64,000 nucleotides of DNA. It comes from Mycobacterium sp. ST-F2. Its GTDB lineage: Bacteria; Actinomycetota; Actinomycetes; Mycobacteriales; Mycobacteriaceae. Both the position numbers and the translations under genes were made by a program. Below are positions 15,935-25,010 of this stretch, piece after piece; position 1 is the stretch's first letter; each line of letters begins with the position of its first letter. The stretch covers positions 1 through 64,000 of the forward strand of contig NZ_JMHT01000070.1 of NCBI RefSeq assembly GCF_001905655.1, in the 5' to 3' direction. The notes beneath the pieces were generated by a model. That model was not told where the DNA came from. It searched no databases and was given only the letters and a program-made list of their open reading frames with translations.

Positions 15935-17227
15935 TCAGTACTGGCGATAGCGCCGCTGGACGTGCTTCTGCCGGATCCGGATCTGTTCACGACGCTCGTC
16001 GGCGCTGACGGTGCGGGTGGATTCGGGCAGGTGCTTGCGCACCTCGTCGCGGCTGATCACCGTCACGGTTGCGGTCGGTAACTCCGCCGGCGGCTCGCTG
16101 TACGTCCACCGGACGGTGAGGAACCCTTGCGAATGTCCGGCGGTGTCAAGCCAATTCGGCACCTGCGGGTCGACGCCGGTGATGACGTAGCGCAGCCGGC
16201 CGTCCAGGTCGGGCTCGGTCTGAAATCCGTTGAGGCTGCTGACATGATTGGCGTAGTCGAGCGATTCGCCCCACAGATTCGACAGGTGGAAGCCCAGATA
16301 TGCCGGTGGCACAGGCACATTGAGCTCGACCAGTAGCGCGTCGTCAGGCCCGAGGTCATAGGTGCCGCCCGAATAGACGTTGGTGCACTGGCCGCCGCCG
16401 GTCGCGAGGTTGGCGGGCATGGGTGCGTTGAGCGCGTTGCGGGGCATGAAGGTGATGCCGTCACCGTTCTTGTCGCCGTGGGCTTCGAGGACGACGTCGT
16501 AGAACTCATTCCAGAACTTCATCTGGTTCTCGACGAGGTCACCGATCCGTCGCAGCCGGGCCGCCGTACCGGCAGGGGTCAGCGGTGCCGGATGCGCACC
16601 CTCGGCGCCGATCTGCGCGATGTGCAGGTCCGGGCAGACTTCGTGCTCCCAGTCGTGAAAAAGCATGCGCGCGATGACATATCCCGCGGTGTTCCCGTCA
16701 GACGCGGTGGCGATGAAGTTGCCGGTGTGGCCCTCCGGGCGCTGCGGCGCCAGCAGGATCTCGAACCGACCGTCGTCGTCGACGAGAAGCGCTGGGGAGT
16801 CCAGCATTCCGGTGACGACGCGTCCACCGGGCACCAGCTCGGCCAATGAGCCGGTGTCGCCCGCATACACAGTGTGCGTCTCAAAGATGAGGTAGTGCGG
16901 CGCATTTGGCCCCAATGAGCCGCGGATCACGTAGCTGCGCGCACCGTCGATGGCGGCCGACAGATACAGCGCGTCGGCGTTGTCGATGGTGGCCTTGTCG
17001 ATGGGCTGGATGGCGCGACGGAAGTAGGGGAATTCGGGGTCCTCCTGGAAGGCACGCTCGATGGCACTGAACGCGAAACCCACGAGATACCGGTAACCTT
17101 CGGCGACACCGAGGGACGTCACCGGTGGTGCGTGCAGGTCGGGGGAGTCGACGGCATCGCGGGCGCGGCCCAGCGCGGCCATCATGTCGGTCCACGCCGC
17201 GCGCATGGTTTCGAGTTCAGCTGACAT
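15935..17227 (-). CDS. DUF1214-domain protein
   Basis: The protein has 430 residues from ATG 17227, which follows a ribosome-binding site (aaaggagaaag). It has the C-terminal DUF1214 region (YLGFHLSNLWGESLDYANH, LDTAGHSQGFLTVRW) and an N-terminal helical part common to mycobacterial members. Neither membrane segments nor a catalytic motif are evident, and the function of the family is unknown. It overlaps the stop of the upstream sulfotransferase gene by 11 bases, so the two form an operon. This pairing recurs in mycobacteria near lipid or steroid genes, which hints at a role in modifying hydrophobic compounds; that is inference. Confidence 0.8.
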   Translation of the reverse strand: MSAELETMRAAWTDMMAALGRARDAVDSPDLHAPPVTSLGVAEGYRYLVGFAFSAIERAFQEDPEFPYFRRAIQPIDKATIDNADALYLSAAIDGARSYVIRGSLGPNAPHYLIFETHTVYAGDTGSLAELVPGGRVVTGMLDSPALLVDDDGRFEILLAPQRPEGHTGNFIATASDGNTAGYVIARMLFHDWEHEVCPDLHIAQIGAEGAHPAPLTPAGTAARLRRIGDLVENQMKFWNEFYDVVLEAHGDKNGDGITFMPRNALNAPMPANLATGGGQCTNVYSGGTYDLGPDDALLVELNVPVPPAYLGFHLSNLWGESLDYANHVSSLNGFQTEPDLDGRLRYVITGVDPQVPNWLDTAGHSQGFLTVRWTYSEPPAELPTATVTVISRDEVRKHLPESTRTVSADERREQIRIRQKHVQRRYRQY

Positions 17228-18380
17228 GAGCGTTGCTTTCTCCTTTGTCCTCTTCCAGGGTGGCCCACTGGTATTCGTCAAACAGGCCGGCCAGGCGCCG
17301 GTGGATGTCATGTGGATCGAGGCCGAATTCAGCCAGGCTGTATCGATGCGTTGTTTCGTGGCCGGGGCGGCGGTCGGCGGCGGTGAAAGCCTGGTCGGCT
17401 TCCGGGCCGACGTCGAGGCCGAGGTCGTCGTAGACGCGGCGCATGGTCACCGACGGTGAGCCGACTAGTTCGCGGTAGTCGACCACGCTGGCCCGCACCT
17501 CGGGATGACGCGCCAGGACCTCGAGCGGGTGCAGGTAGGTGTCCACCGACTGATCGGCAAGAACGCGCAGGGAGCCGGCGATCAGGCGGTCATCGCGCCC
17601 GCGCAGCGACCACTCCGTCTGCATGAGCTTGAGCAGGCTGGGGATGGTCTCGTACGGATTGCGCATCGGCACGATGAATCTCGCGTCAGGGAAGGTTTCG
17701 ATCAGGGATTCCACGCGGCCGCAGAACGTCGGGTTCTTGCTCAGGTGAGTGCCTCCGCCGCCCAGGGCGATCTGGCGCCGGACGCATTCCTTGTAGAACG
17801 CCATCATGCGGCGTCGTTTCGGGGCGGGCCACCGGTCGACGTGATAGAAGTCCAGCTCGCCCATATAGGGGAACGCGACGATCCAGAACCCGGAACTCAG
17901 CGACCAGGTCAGGAACGCGTCGTCCTCTTCGGGCACGAAGAATCCGGTCTTGTGGATGTCCTCGGTGGGTGCGAACGCCCGCTCCTCGATGTCGTCGAGC
18001 CGGCGGCGCAGCCGCCCGCCGGTCGCCGCATCGATGCGAAACACCAAGCGCAGCAGCTTCTTTTCCAATAACGAGGGAAAGAACAGCTCGTACATCAGGG
18101 CATAGCTGAACTGCGGGTCTTCGGCCATCAAGCGGTGCAGGTACGTCGTCCCGCTACGGGCGTGGCCGATACAGAACGTCGGAGCGCGAACCTCGGTGCG
18201 GCGCAACGATGGAAACAGCAGCGGGTCGAGCGCGAAACAGATGGCGTGGATGCCGGCCATCAGTGGCACGCCGATGGCGAAACGCGCAAAGGGTGCCCAC
18301 CGCCGCTGCTGCCGGGCGTCCCGCCGCAGTAGCCGAAGCATCGTGACGTAGTTGGACCAATCGAAGTAGAAACGTGACAC
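17217..18380 (-). CDS. Sulfotransferase-family protein
   Basis: The protein has 387 residues from GTG 18380, preceded by gaggagcacc. A P-loop-like 5'-phosphosulfate motif (IGHARSGTTYLHRLM) lies near residue 72, and a 3'-phosphate motif (FIVPMRNPYETIPSLL) near residue 240. These are the PAPS-binding features of the sulfotransferase superfamily. The substrate cannot be read from the sequence; mycobacterial relatives may act on lipids or sterols. It is the first gene of an operon with the DUF1214 gene and diverges from the luciferase-like oxidoreductase. The palindromes between them suggest control by the MarR protein encoded at 19518. Confidence 0.85.
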   Translation of the reverse strand: MSRFYFDWSNYVTMLRLLRRDARQQRRWAPFARFAIGVPLMAGIHAICFALDPLLFPSLRRTEVRAPTFCIGHARSGTTYLHRLMAEDPQFSYALMYELFFPSLLEKKLLRLVFRIDAATGGRLRRRLDDIEERAFAPTEDIHKTGFFVPEEDDAFLTWSLSSGFWIVAFPYMGELDFYHVDRWPAPKRRRMMAFYKECVRRQIALGGGGTHLSKNPTFCGRVESLIETFPDARFIVPMRNPYETIPSLLKLMQTEWSLRGRDDRLIAGSLRVLADQSVDTYLHPLEVLARHPEVRASVVDYRELVGSPSVTMRRVYDDLGLDVGPEADQAFTAADRRPGHETTHRYSLAEFGLDPHDIHRRLAGLFDEYQWATLEEDKGESNAHVS

Positions 18381-18437
18381 GGGTGCTCCTCGGCCGTGGA
18401 ATCGGAATGGGGATGGCCACAACGTAAGTAGGTTAGT

Positions 18438-18467
18438 TGACTTTGTCAATCAATTGACAATGTCAAT
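18438..18467. promoter_or_regulatory. Overlapping palindromic operators between the sulfotransferase and oxidoreductase genes
   Basis: The AT-rich stretch holds ttgtcaat-ca-attgacaa (18443-18460, eight-base arms) and attgaca-a-tgtcaat (18453-18467, seven-base arms), which share the middle half-site. Another gttgac half-site lies just before them. Such arrays are typical MarR or TetR operators. The MarR gene two genes away is the obvious candidate to bind and control both divergent units. Confidence 0.65.
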
Positions 18468-18490
18468 CAGTCTGACTAGCGTCCCCGCGT

Positions 18491-19531
18491 ATGCAGGTAT
18501 TCGCCGCCATGTCACCTGAGATGCCGTTGACCCAGGTGCCGGCCTACGCACGCCGGGTCGAGGCGCTCGGTTTCGACGGATTGCACATCGCCGAGACGAC
18601 GCACGACTCACTGGCCGTGGCGCTCCTGGCGGCCGAACACACCGAACGGCTGACCATCCGCACGGCCGTCACCCTCGCGTTCGTCCGCAGCCCCATGCTC
18701 ACCGCGTATGCGGCCTGGGACTTGCAGACATTCTCCGGTGGGCGATTCGAATTGGGCCTCGGTACCCAGATTCGGCAGAACATCGAAGACCGGTTCGGTA
18801 TGCCGTGGAGCGAACCGCGGGCGCGGATGGCCGAATACGTCGGTGCCCTCAAGGCGATCTTCGAAGCGTTCCGGACGGGAGGGCCCGTGCAGCACGACGG
18901 CGACGCCTACCGCATCACCCGCCTCCAGCCGTACTTCAATCCAGGGCCGAATGACCTGGCGCCGCCCCGCATCTGGCTGGGCGCGGTCAACGCCCGGATG
19001 TGTGAACTGGCCGGCGGGGTGGCCGACGGCGTCGTCACGCACTCGACCAATTCCGATCCGGACTATCTGAGAGACGTTGTGCGCCCGGCGCTTCAGCGCG
19101 GAGCGGAGGCCGCGGGCCGGTCCGGGCTACCGGAGCTCGTGGCGTCGACCGCAGTCGCCACCGGCAGCACCGACGTGCTGGTCGAGCAGGAACGTGAGCG
19201 ACAGCGCCGCATGCTGGCGTTCCTGCTCTCGACGCCGGCCTATGCGGCGACGCTGAAACGCAAGGGCTGGCACGACTTGGCCGACGACCTCCGTGCCCTC
19301 ATCAAGGCGCAGCGGTGGGACGATCTGCCCACAGTGCTCGGCGACGTCGTGCTCGATCAGTTGGTGACGGCCGGGCGATACGATCAACTGCCGGATCTGC
19401 TGCGCGCCAAGTACAACGGCATCGCGGACGGGGTTGTGCTGCCGCCGGTCAGTGATGACGAGAACGAGGATCAGCCGGTGCGGGCGTGCGTCCGGGACCT
19501 GCAGAGCGGAGCGCGCAGTGGCGTCGAGTAG
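18491..19531 (+). CDS. Luciferase-like F420-dependent oxidoreductase
   Basis: The 346-residue protein has a luciferase-like monooxygenase barrel: MQVFAAMSPEMPLTQVPAYARRVEALGFDGL at the start, then TAVTLAFVRSPMLTAYAAWDLQTFSGGRFELGLGTQ and PPRIWLGAVN. The sequence fits the mycobacterial F420-dependent class, so it probably uses reduced F420 made with FbiC, although an FMN member cannot be excluded. The substrate is unknown. The ATG at 18491 has no evident ribosome-binding site and may be leaderless. The end overlaps the MarR start by 14 bases. Confidence 0.85.
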   Translation: MQVFAAMSPEMPLTQVPAYARRVEALGFDGLHIAETTHDSLAVALLAAEHTERLTIRTAVTLAFVRSPMLTAYAAWDLQTFSGGRFELGLGTQIRQNIEDRFGMPWSEPRARMAEYVGALKAIFEAFRTGGPVQHDGDAYRITRLQPYFNPGPNDLAPPRIWLGAVNARMCELAGGVADGVVTHSTNSDPDYLRDVVRPALQRGAEAAGRSGLPELVASTAVATGSTDVLVEQERERQRRMLAFLLSTPAYAATLKRKGWHDLADDLRALIKAQRWDDLPTVLGDVVLDQLVTAGRYDQLPDLLRAKYNGIADGVVLPPVSDDENEDQPVRACVRDLQSGARSGVE

Positions 19532-19991
19532 GGCATCCAAACGCAAGATGGATTCGGTGGATTCGATCAGTGCCGCTCTCGCGCAGGTGGTGCGGTTGAG
19601 CCTGAGCCGCGTGGCCTTCAAGCGCCAGGCCATCAGTGCCGACACCGAACTGTCGCAGCCGTCCTACGCGCTGCTGCGGGTGCTGATCGATGAAGGGCCG
19701 CAGCCCGTCGGGCAGTTGGCCACCACCGCGCACATGGACGTCGGCATGACCACGCGGCGCGTGCAGGCCCTGGTCGACGCGGGCCACGTCACCCGGCACG
19801 CCGACGGCAACGACGGGCGCGTCTCCATCGTGCAGGTGACCGAGGCTGGCCGGCGGGCGGCCGATGCGCTGCAGGACGTGCGTCGCGAACACCTGGCGCG
19901 GGCTCTGGCCGACTGGACCGCGGACGATCTGCGTCAGCTCGACGTGCTGTTGAGCAGATTCGTCAACGACACCAAGGAAACGCCGATCTAG
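19518..19991 (+). CDS. MarR-family transcriptional regulator
   Basis: The protein has 157 residues from GTG 19518 (ATG 19548 would give 147). It has the MarR winged-helix core: SYALLRVLIDEG, VGQLATTAHMDVGMTTRRVQALVDAGHVTRHAD and GRVSIVQVTEAGRRAADAL. It is coupled to the luciferase-like gene by overlap. The palindromes at 18438-18467 suggest that it controls its own operon and the divergent sulfotransferase operon, presumably in response to a hydrophobic ligand; this is inference. Confidence 0.87.
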   Translation: MASSRASKRKMDSVDSISAALAQVVRLSLSRVAFKRQAISADTELSQPSYALLRVLIDEGPQPVGQLATTAHMDVGMTTRRVQALVDAGHVTRHADGNDGRVSIVQVTEAGRRAADALQDVRREHLARALADWTADDLRQLDVLLSRFVNDTKETPI

Positions 19992-19994
19992 GCG

Positions 19995-20921
19995 TCAGTC
20001 CACGTCGAGCTGCGGCGGCACAGCCGAAGCCAGTGCCGCTCGGCACGCCACGATGGCCGGCGTCTTGCTGATGGCGGTCCGCGTCGCTGTGAACACCACC
20101 CGCCGGCGCGGATCGACGTCGACGACGCGCACATCCGGCCGGCGCCGGACCCGCATCAGGTCGGGCAGGATCGCGACCGCATTGCCGTTCTCGATCAGCG
20201 CGATCTGCGCTTCGAGGTCGTCGGTCTCGAAGCGGACATCGGGCTCGAAACCGGCTTGCCGACAAAGCTGTTCGGCCCAGTGCCGGGACGCGGTGCCTTC
20301 GGGCTCCATGGTCCACGGCAGATCGGCGGCGTCTGCGACCGAGGAGATCCGGTCCCAGGGGTCGCCGGTCGGTGGGACGGCCAGCCGCAGCAGGTCGGTG
20401 GTCAGCGGTGCCCGGTGCAGGTCGGGATACGCGCGCACGGCGTGCCCCGGATACTCCTCGGCGATCACCAGATCGAACTCGCGCAGCCAGGTCTCGTAGA
20501 GCGCCTGCTCCGGTTCGCGTTGCGACATCGTCACGCGCAGACGCGGATGGCGCGTCGCCAACTCCGTCAGCATCTGTGGCATGAAGGCCGAGGCTGCCGA
20601 TTGGAAGACCGCCAGCCGGACGGTGCCGGACGCCTCGTCGCTCTGCACCGCGACATCGGAGGCGGCCTGCTCGAGCCGCGCCAGGATGACCGCGGTGTGC
20701 TCGACGAGCACCTCGGCCGCGGGGGTGAGCCGTAGCCGACGCCCGACCTTCTCCAACAGCGGCACCCCGACCTCACGCTCGAGCTGGCTCAGCGCCTGGG
20801 ATATCGACGACGGGCTCTGGTGCAACGCCTCGGCGACCTCGGACAACGTGCCGCGCAGGCTCAGCTCGTGCAGCAGGCGCAGGCGTCGGGTGTCGAGCAG
20901 ATCGGTCCGATGATGTTTCAT
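19995..20921 (-). CDS. LysR-family transcriptional regulator, probable regulator of putA
   Basis: The 308-residue protein has an N-terminal helix-turn-helix (LLHELSLRGTLSEVAEALHQSPSSISQALSQLEREVGVPLLEK) and a C-terminal effector domain (GTVRLAVFQSAASAFMPQML). It is divergent from putA with 69 AT-rich bases between them, the usual layout for a LysR activator and its target. In M. tuberculosis the proline genes are instead next to a PucR-type gene (Rv1186c). The effector is probably proline or a related amino acid. Confidence 0.87.
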   Translation of the reverse strand: MKHHRTDLLDTRRLRLLHELSLRGTLSEVAEALHQSPSSISQALSQLEREVGVPLLEKVGRRLRLTPAAEVLVEHTAVILARLEQAASDVAVQSDEASGTVRLAVFQSAASAFMPQMLTELATRHPRLRVTMSQREPEQALYETWLREFDLVIAEEYPGHAVRAYPDLHRAPLTTDLLRLAVPPTGDPWDRISSVADAADLPWTMEPEGTASRHWAEQLCRQAGFEPDVRFETDDLEAQIALIENGNAVAILPDLMRVRRRPDVRVVDVDPRRRVVFTATRTAISKTPAIVACRAALASAVPPQLDVD

Positions 20922-20927
20922 TTTTGC

Positions 20928-20968
20928 TTAAACATTTCTGGTAGAAATCATCGCTTTATTTTAAGTGT
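20928..20968. promoter_or_regulatory. Shared LysR/putA promoter region with inverted repeats
   Basis: This is one of the few AT-rich stretches in the window. It contains atttct-ggt-agaaat at about 20935-20949, with a T-N11-A type core expected for LysR sites, inside a wider cttaaa...ttttaag inverted pair. It lies between the divergent starts. Confidence 0.5.
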
Positions 20969-20990
20969 CTTGCGTGGCCATGATGGGCAG

Positions 20991-23900
20991 ATGACACAGC
21001 TGAGCCGTGAGAAGGACGACCTCCTCGACGAGGTAGTGACCCAGGTCCGGTACTGGCTCGACGACGCCGCGCATCTGCCCGTGCCCTCGGCCGGCCGGCG
21101 ATTGGCCGATGTCCTCCGTGATCCTGATGGTCTGGATTTCACCGTCGGATTCGTCGACCGCGTGATCCGGCCCGAAGACCACAAGGTGGCGGCTGCCAAC
21201 TTGCGCACTCTCGCGCGTAACGCCCCCGGCTTCCTGCCGGCGCATGAACGGCTGTTGATCAAGCTCGGTGCTCTGGTGTCGATGATCGCGCCCGGCCTGG
21301 TCATTCCCGTCGCCCGAAAGGCGTTGCGCCAGATGGTCGGCCACCTCCTTGTCGACGCGACCGATGGCCGCCTCGGACGATCCATCGCACGCATCCGCAA
21401 GCGTGGCGTGGGACTCAACATCAATCTGCTCGGTGAGGCCGTGCTGGGGCAGGCCGAGGCGGCCCGACGGCTGGAGGGCACCGAACGGCTGCTCGCCCGT
21501 CCCGACGTCGACTACGTGTCGATCAAGGTCTCGGCCACCGTGCCGCCGCACTCGCCGTGGGCGTTCGACGAAGCCGTCGACCACATCGTGACCAACCTCC
21601 TGCCGTTGTTCACCCAGGCGGCGACCGCGCCGACGAAGAAGTTCATCAACCTCGACATGGAGGAGTACCGCGACCTGGAGCTGACCATCGCGGTGTTCAC
21701 CAAGCTGCTGGACCGGCCCGAACTGCTCGACCTCGAAGCCGGGATCGTCCTGCAGGCTTACCTGCCCGATGCATTGAGCGCGATGATGCAACTGCAGAGC
21801 TGGGCCCATGCCCGGCGTGAACGGGGTGGTGCGGGCATCAAGGTTCGGTTGGTCAAGGGCGCCAACCTGCCGATGGAACACGTGGAGGCCTCGCTGCACG
21901 ACTGGCCCGTGGCGACCCTGCCGACCAAACGGGACACGGACACCAATTACAAGCGAGTGCTGGATTACGCCCTACAGCCAGAGCACGCCGCGAATGTGCG
22001 TATCGGTGTCGCCGGGCACAACCTCTTCGACATCGCCTATGCGTGGACGCTCGCCGGGCGTCGTGGCGTCCGGGATCGCGTGGAGTTCGAGATGCTGCTC
22101 GGGATGGCCGAGGCACAGGCGGAAGCCGTCCGGCGCACCGTCGGCGGGCTGCTGCTGTACGTACCGGTGGTGCACCCCAAGGACTTTGACGTAGCGATCG
22201 CCTACCTCGTGCGTCGGCTGGAGGAAGGTGCCAGCCAGGACAACTTCATGTCCGCGGTGTTCGAGCTGCACGACGACCAGTCGCTGTTCGAGCGCGAGAA
22301 GGACCGGTTCGTCGCGTCGCTCGCCGATCTCGTTGGCGAGAGCGTCATCCCGGTGCCCAACCGGCGCCAGGATCGCCGCACCGATGACCCGCGCGCAGCG
22401 GTGAGCCCGGCCGGCGGGTTCGCGAATGTCGCCGACACCGATCCGGCACTGCCCGGTAATCGACTGTGGGGACGGGCGATCACCGGCCGGATCGCCGCGT
22501 CGTCGGCGGGCGTGCAGCTGGTCGCCGAGCACACTGTGTCGAGCGCGGCCGCGCTCGACACGATCATCACCGACGGTGTGAGCGCGGGCGCGACGTGGGC
22601 TGCGATGTCCGGTGCGCAGCGGGCGGCAGTCCTTCGGCGTGCCGCGGGAACGCTGCAGGCAGCGCGGGCGGAATTGCTGGAGGTGATGGCGTCCGAGTGC
22701 GGCAAGACGCTGGATCAGGGCGATCCCGAGGTCTCCGAGGCCATCGATTTCGCGAATTACTATGCGGCACAAGCGGAAAACCTGGACACCGTCGACGGCG
22801 CCGTCGCGGTACCGGCCGGATTGACGGTGGTCACGCCGCCATGGAACTTCCCGGTGGCGATCCCCGCCGGATCGGCGCTGGCCGCGCTGGCCGCGGGTAG
22901 CCCCGTCATCATCAAACCTGCCATCCAGGCCAGGCGGTGTGGATCCGTTATGGTGCAAGCGCTTTGGGACGCCGGGGTACCGCGTGATGTGCTGCAGTTG
23001 GTGCACGTCGATGAGGGCGAGCTCGGCACTCAGTTGGTATCAGACCCGCGGGTTGGACGGCTGATCCTCACCGGCGCGTTCGAGACCGCCGAGTTGTTCC
23101 GCCGCTTCCGGCCCGACCTGCCGCTACTGGCCGAGACCAGCGGCAAGAACTCCATCATCGTCACGCCGCATGCCGATCTCGATCTCGCGGTGAAAGACCT
23201 GGTGTACTCGGCCTTCGGGCACGCGGGCCAGAAGTGTTCGGCAGCGTCGCTGGGCATTCTGGTGGGCTCCGTCGCCCGCTCCGCGCGGTTCCGCGACCAG
23301 CTGGTCGATGCCGTCACGTCGCTGAAGGTCGGCTACCCGACGGATCCGACGGTGCAGGTGGGCCCCATCATCGAACCCGCGCACGGCAAACTGCTGCGCG
23401 CCCTCACGCAGCTCTCGCCGGGGGAGCAGTGGCTGGTGGCGCCCCGCCAACTCGACGACACCGGACGGCTCTGGTCGCCGGGGGTGAAGACCGGAGTGCG
23501 GCGCGGCTCGGAGTTCCACCTGACCGAATACTTCGGTCCGGTTCTGGGGCTCATCGCCGCCGATGACCTCGACGAGGCGATGGCCATTCAGAACCAGGTC
23601 GACTACGGCCTGACCGCGGGCCTGCACAGCCTGGACCGCGGCGAGATCGAACAGTGGCTCGACCGCGTCGAGGCCGGCAACGCCTACGTGAACCGCTCCA
23701 CGGTCGGGGCCATCGTGCGGCGCCAGCCGTTCGGCGGGTGGAAGAAGTCGGCGGTTGGTGCGGGCGCGAAGGCCGGTGGCCCGAATTACCTTATCGGGCT
23801 GAGTGATTGGCGTTCCGCGCCGGCGACCCGGACGGCTTCGGTATCACCGTCGGTACGCGCGATCCTGGACGCCGCAACGACGTTCGGGCTGGATGCCGGA

Positions 23901-24428
23901 GAACGGGATTTCCTCGCCCGGTCCTTCGGATCCGACGCACATGCCTGGGCGACGGAGTTCGGTGTGGCGCGCGATGTGTCGGCCCTGATGGCGGAGAAGA
24001 ACGTCTTCCGGTACCTGCCCGTGCCGGTGACGGTGCGTGCCGAGAACGCTGATCCGACAGCCCTGCTGCGGGTGGTCGGGGCAGGAATCCTGGCCGGTTC
24101 CGCTGTCACCGTCTCCACGCGGGAACCGCTGGACGCGGCGATCGTCAACACGTTGACGGCAGCCGGTGTCGACTCTCGCGTCGAGGACGAGGTGTCGTGG
24201 CGGAACACGCTGCGCGACAAGGCCCCTGGACGGGTTCGACTGCTCGGCGGTAGCCGGGAACAGTTCGCCCGCGACAGTGCCGGCAACGTCGGCATCGCGC
24301 TCTACGCGGGGCCGGTTGTCGAAGCGGGGCGCATCGAGCTACTGACGTTCCTGCACGAACAGGCGATCGCGGTGACGGCGCACCGGTTCGGTTCCCCGAC
24401 GCCGTTGTCCGAGAACCTGTTTGGGTGA
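20991..24428 (+). CDS. putA: Bifunctional PutA: proline dehydrogenase and glutamate-semialdehyde dehydrogenase
   Basis: The protein has 1145 residues from ATG 20991. The N-terminal half is an FAD-dependent proline dehydrogenase barrel (VSIKVSATVPPHSPW, FINLDMEEYRDLELT, KVRLVKGANLPMEHVEA, RIGVAGHNLFDIAYA). The second half is the NAD-dependent delta-1-pyrroline-5-carboxylate dehydrogenase (TPPWNFPVAIPAGSALAALAAGSPVIIKPA) with general base Glu715 (LAETSGKN) and catalytic Cys749 (GQKCSAAS). About 200 residues follow the catalytic domain. It oxidises proline to glutamate without releasing the intermediate. There is no N-terminal ribbon-helix-helix, so it is not self-regulating like the E. coli protein. 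M. tuberculosis has two separate genes here (Rv1187 and Rv1188), so the fusion is unusual. Confidence 0.93.
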   Translation: MTQLSREKDDLLDEVVTQVRYWLDDAAHLPVPSAGRRLADVLRDPDGLDFTVGFVDRVIRPEDHKVAAANLRTLARNAPGFLPAHERLLIKLGALVSMIAPGLVIPVARKALRQMVGHLLVDATDGRLGRSIARIRKRGVGLNINLLGEAVLGQAEAARRLEGTERLLARPDVDYVSIKVSATVPPHSPWAFDEAVDHIVTNLLPLFTQAATAPTKKFINLDMEEYRDLELTIAVFTKLLDRPELLDLEAGIVLQAYLPDALSAMMQLQSWAHARRERGGAGIKVRLVKGANLPMEHVEASLHDWPVATLPTKRDTDTNYKRVLDYALQPEHAANVRIGVAGHNLFDIAYAWTLAGRRGVRDRVEFEMLLGMAEAQAEAVRRTVGGLLLYVPVVHPKDFDVAIAYLVRRLEEGASQDNFMSAVFELHDDQSLFEREKDRFVASLADLVGESVIPVPNRRQDRRTDDPRAAVSPAGGFANVADTDPALPGNRLWGRAITGRIAASSAGVQLVAEHTVSSAAALDTIITDGVSAGATWAAMSGAQRAAVLRRAAGTLQAARAELLEVMASECGKTLDQGDPEVSEAIDFANYYAAQAENLDTVDGAVAVPAGLTVVTPPWNFPVAIPAGSALAALAAGSPVIIKPAIQARRCGSVMVQALWDAGVPRDVLQLVHVDEGELGTQLVSDPRVGRLILTGAFETAELFRRFRPDLPLLAETSGKNSIIVTPHADLDLAVKDLVYSAFGHAGQKCSAASLGILVGSVARSARFRDQLVDAVTSLKVGYPTDPTVQVGPIIEPAHGKLLRALTQLSPGEQWLVAPRQLDDTGRLWSPGVKTGVRRGSEFHLTEYFGPVLGLIAADDLDEAMAIQNQVDYGLTAGLHSLDRGEIEQWLDRVEAGNAYVNRSTVGAIVRRQPFGGWKKSAVGAGAKAGGPNYLIGLSDWRSAPATRTASVSPSVRAILDAATTFGLDAGERDFLARSFGSDAHAWATEFGVARDVSALMAEKNVFRYLPVPVTVRAENADPTALLRVVGAGILAGSAVTVSTREPLDAAIVNTLTAAGVDSRVEDEVSWRNTLRDKAPGRVRLLGGSREQFARDSAGNVGIALYAGPVVEAGRIELLTFLHEQAIAVTAHRFGSPTPLSENLFG

Positions 24429-24438
24429 ACGCGGGCGA

Positions 24439-24987
24439 TCACGGCGTCGATGACAACCGCAGCAGCGTCCACGCCGCCAGCGACTGGGCATCGGTGATCT
24501 CGCCGGCGCGGATCATGTCCTCGATCTGCGCGGCGGTGAACCACTCGCTGTGCATGTCCTGTTCCTCATGCTCACGCTCGTGCTCGCCTTCGGTGACGTC
24601 GGTGGCGAGGTAGGCCCAGCCGCGCTGGCTGCACATCCCTGGCGCGACGTCGAGTTGGCCCAACACCTGCCACGTCACGGCCCGTAGCCCGGTCTCCTCA
24701 CGGAGTTCCTGCGCGGCCAGATCAGCGGGCGCGGGCTCGTTCCCGTCGAGCGTGCCTGGCGCCGTGCCCTGGACAAACTCCCAGCGCCGCAACCCGATTG
24801 GATATCTGAACTGTTCGACCATCCGGTACCGGTCGCCGTCCCGGGCGATCACCAGTGCGTACGTGGGTTTGTCCACCACGCCGTAGATCCCGGTGGAGCC
24901 GTCGGGACGGCGGATGTCGTCTTCGCGCACCGTCATCCAGTTGTTGCGGTACACCTCACGACTGGCCACTCTCTCGATCGGGTCCAC
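24439..24987 (-). CDS. Nudix hydrolase
   Basis: The 182-residue protein starts at GTG 24987. It carries a Nudix signature G-x5-E-like element ending in AAQELREETGL near residues 75-100, preceded by WEFVQGTAPGTLDGNE, which resembles ADP-ribose or ADP-sugar pyrophosphatases. It hydrolyses a nucleoside diphosphate linked to another group; the exact substrate is unknown. It is convergent with putA (gap 10 bases) and divergent from fadD36 (gap 23 bases). Confidence 0.87.
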   Translation of the reverse strand: MDPIERVASREVYRNNWMTVREDDIRRPDGSTGIYGVVDKPTYALVIARDGDRYRMVEQFRYPIGLRRWEFVQGTAPGTLDGNEPAPADLAAQELREETGLRAVTWQVLGQLDVAPGMCSQRGWAYLATDVTEGEHEREHEEQDMHSEWFTAAQIEDMIRAGEITDAQSLAAWTLLRLSSTP

Positions 24988-25010
24988 CCGCCCAGAGTAG
25001 CCTCACGCAC

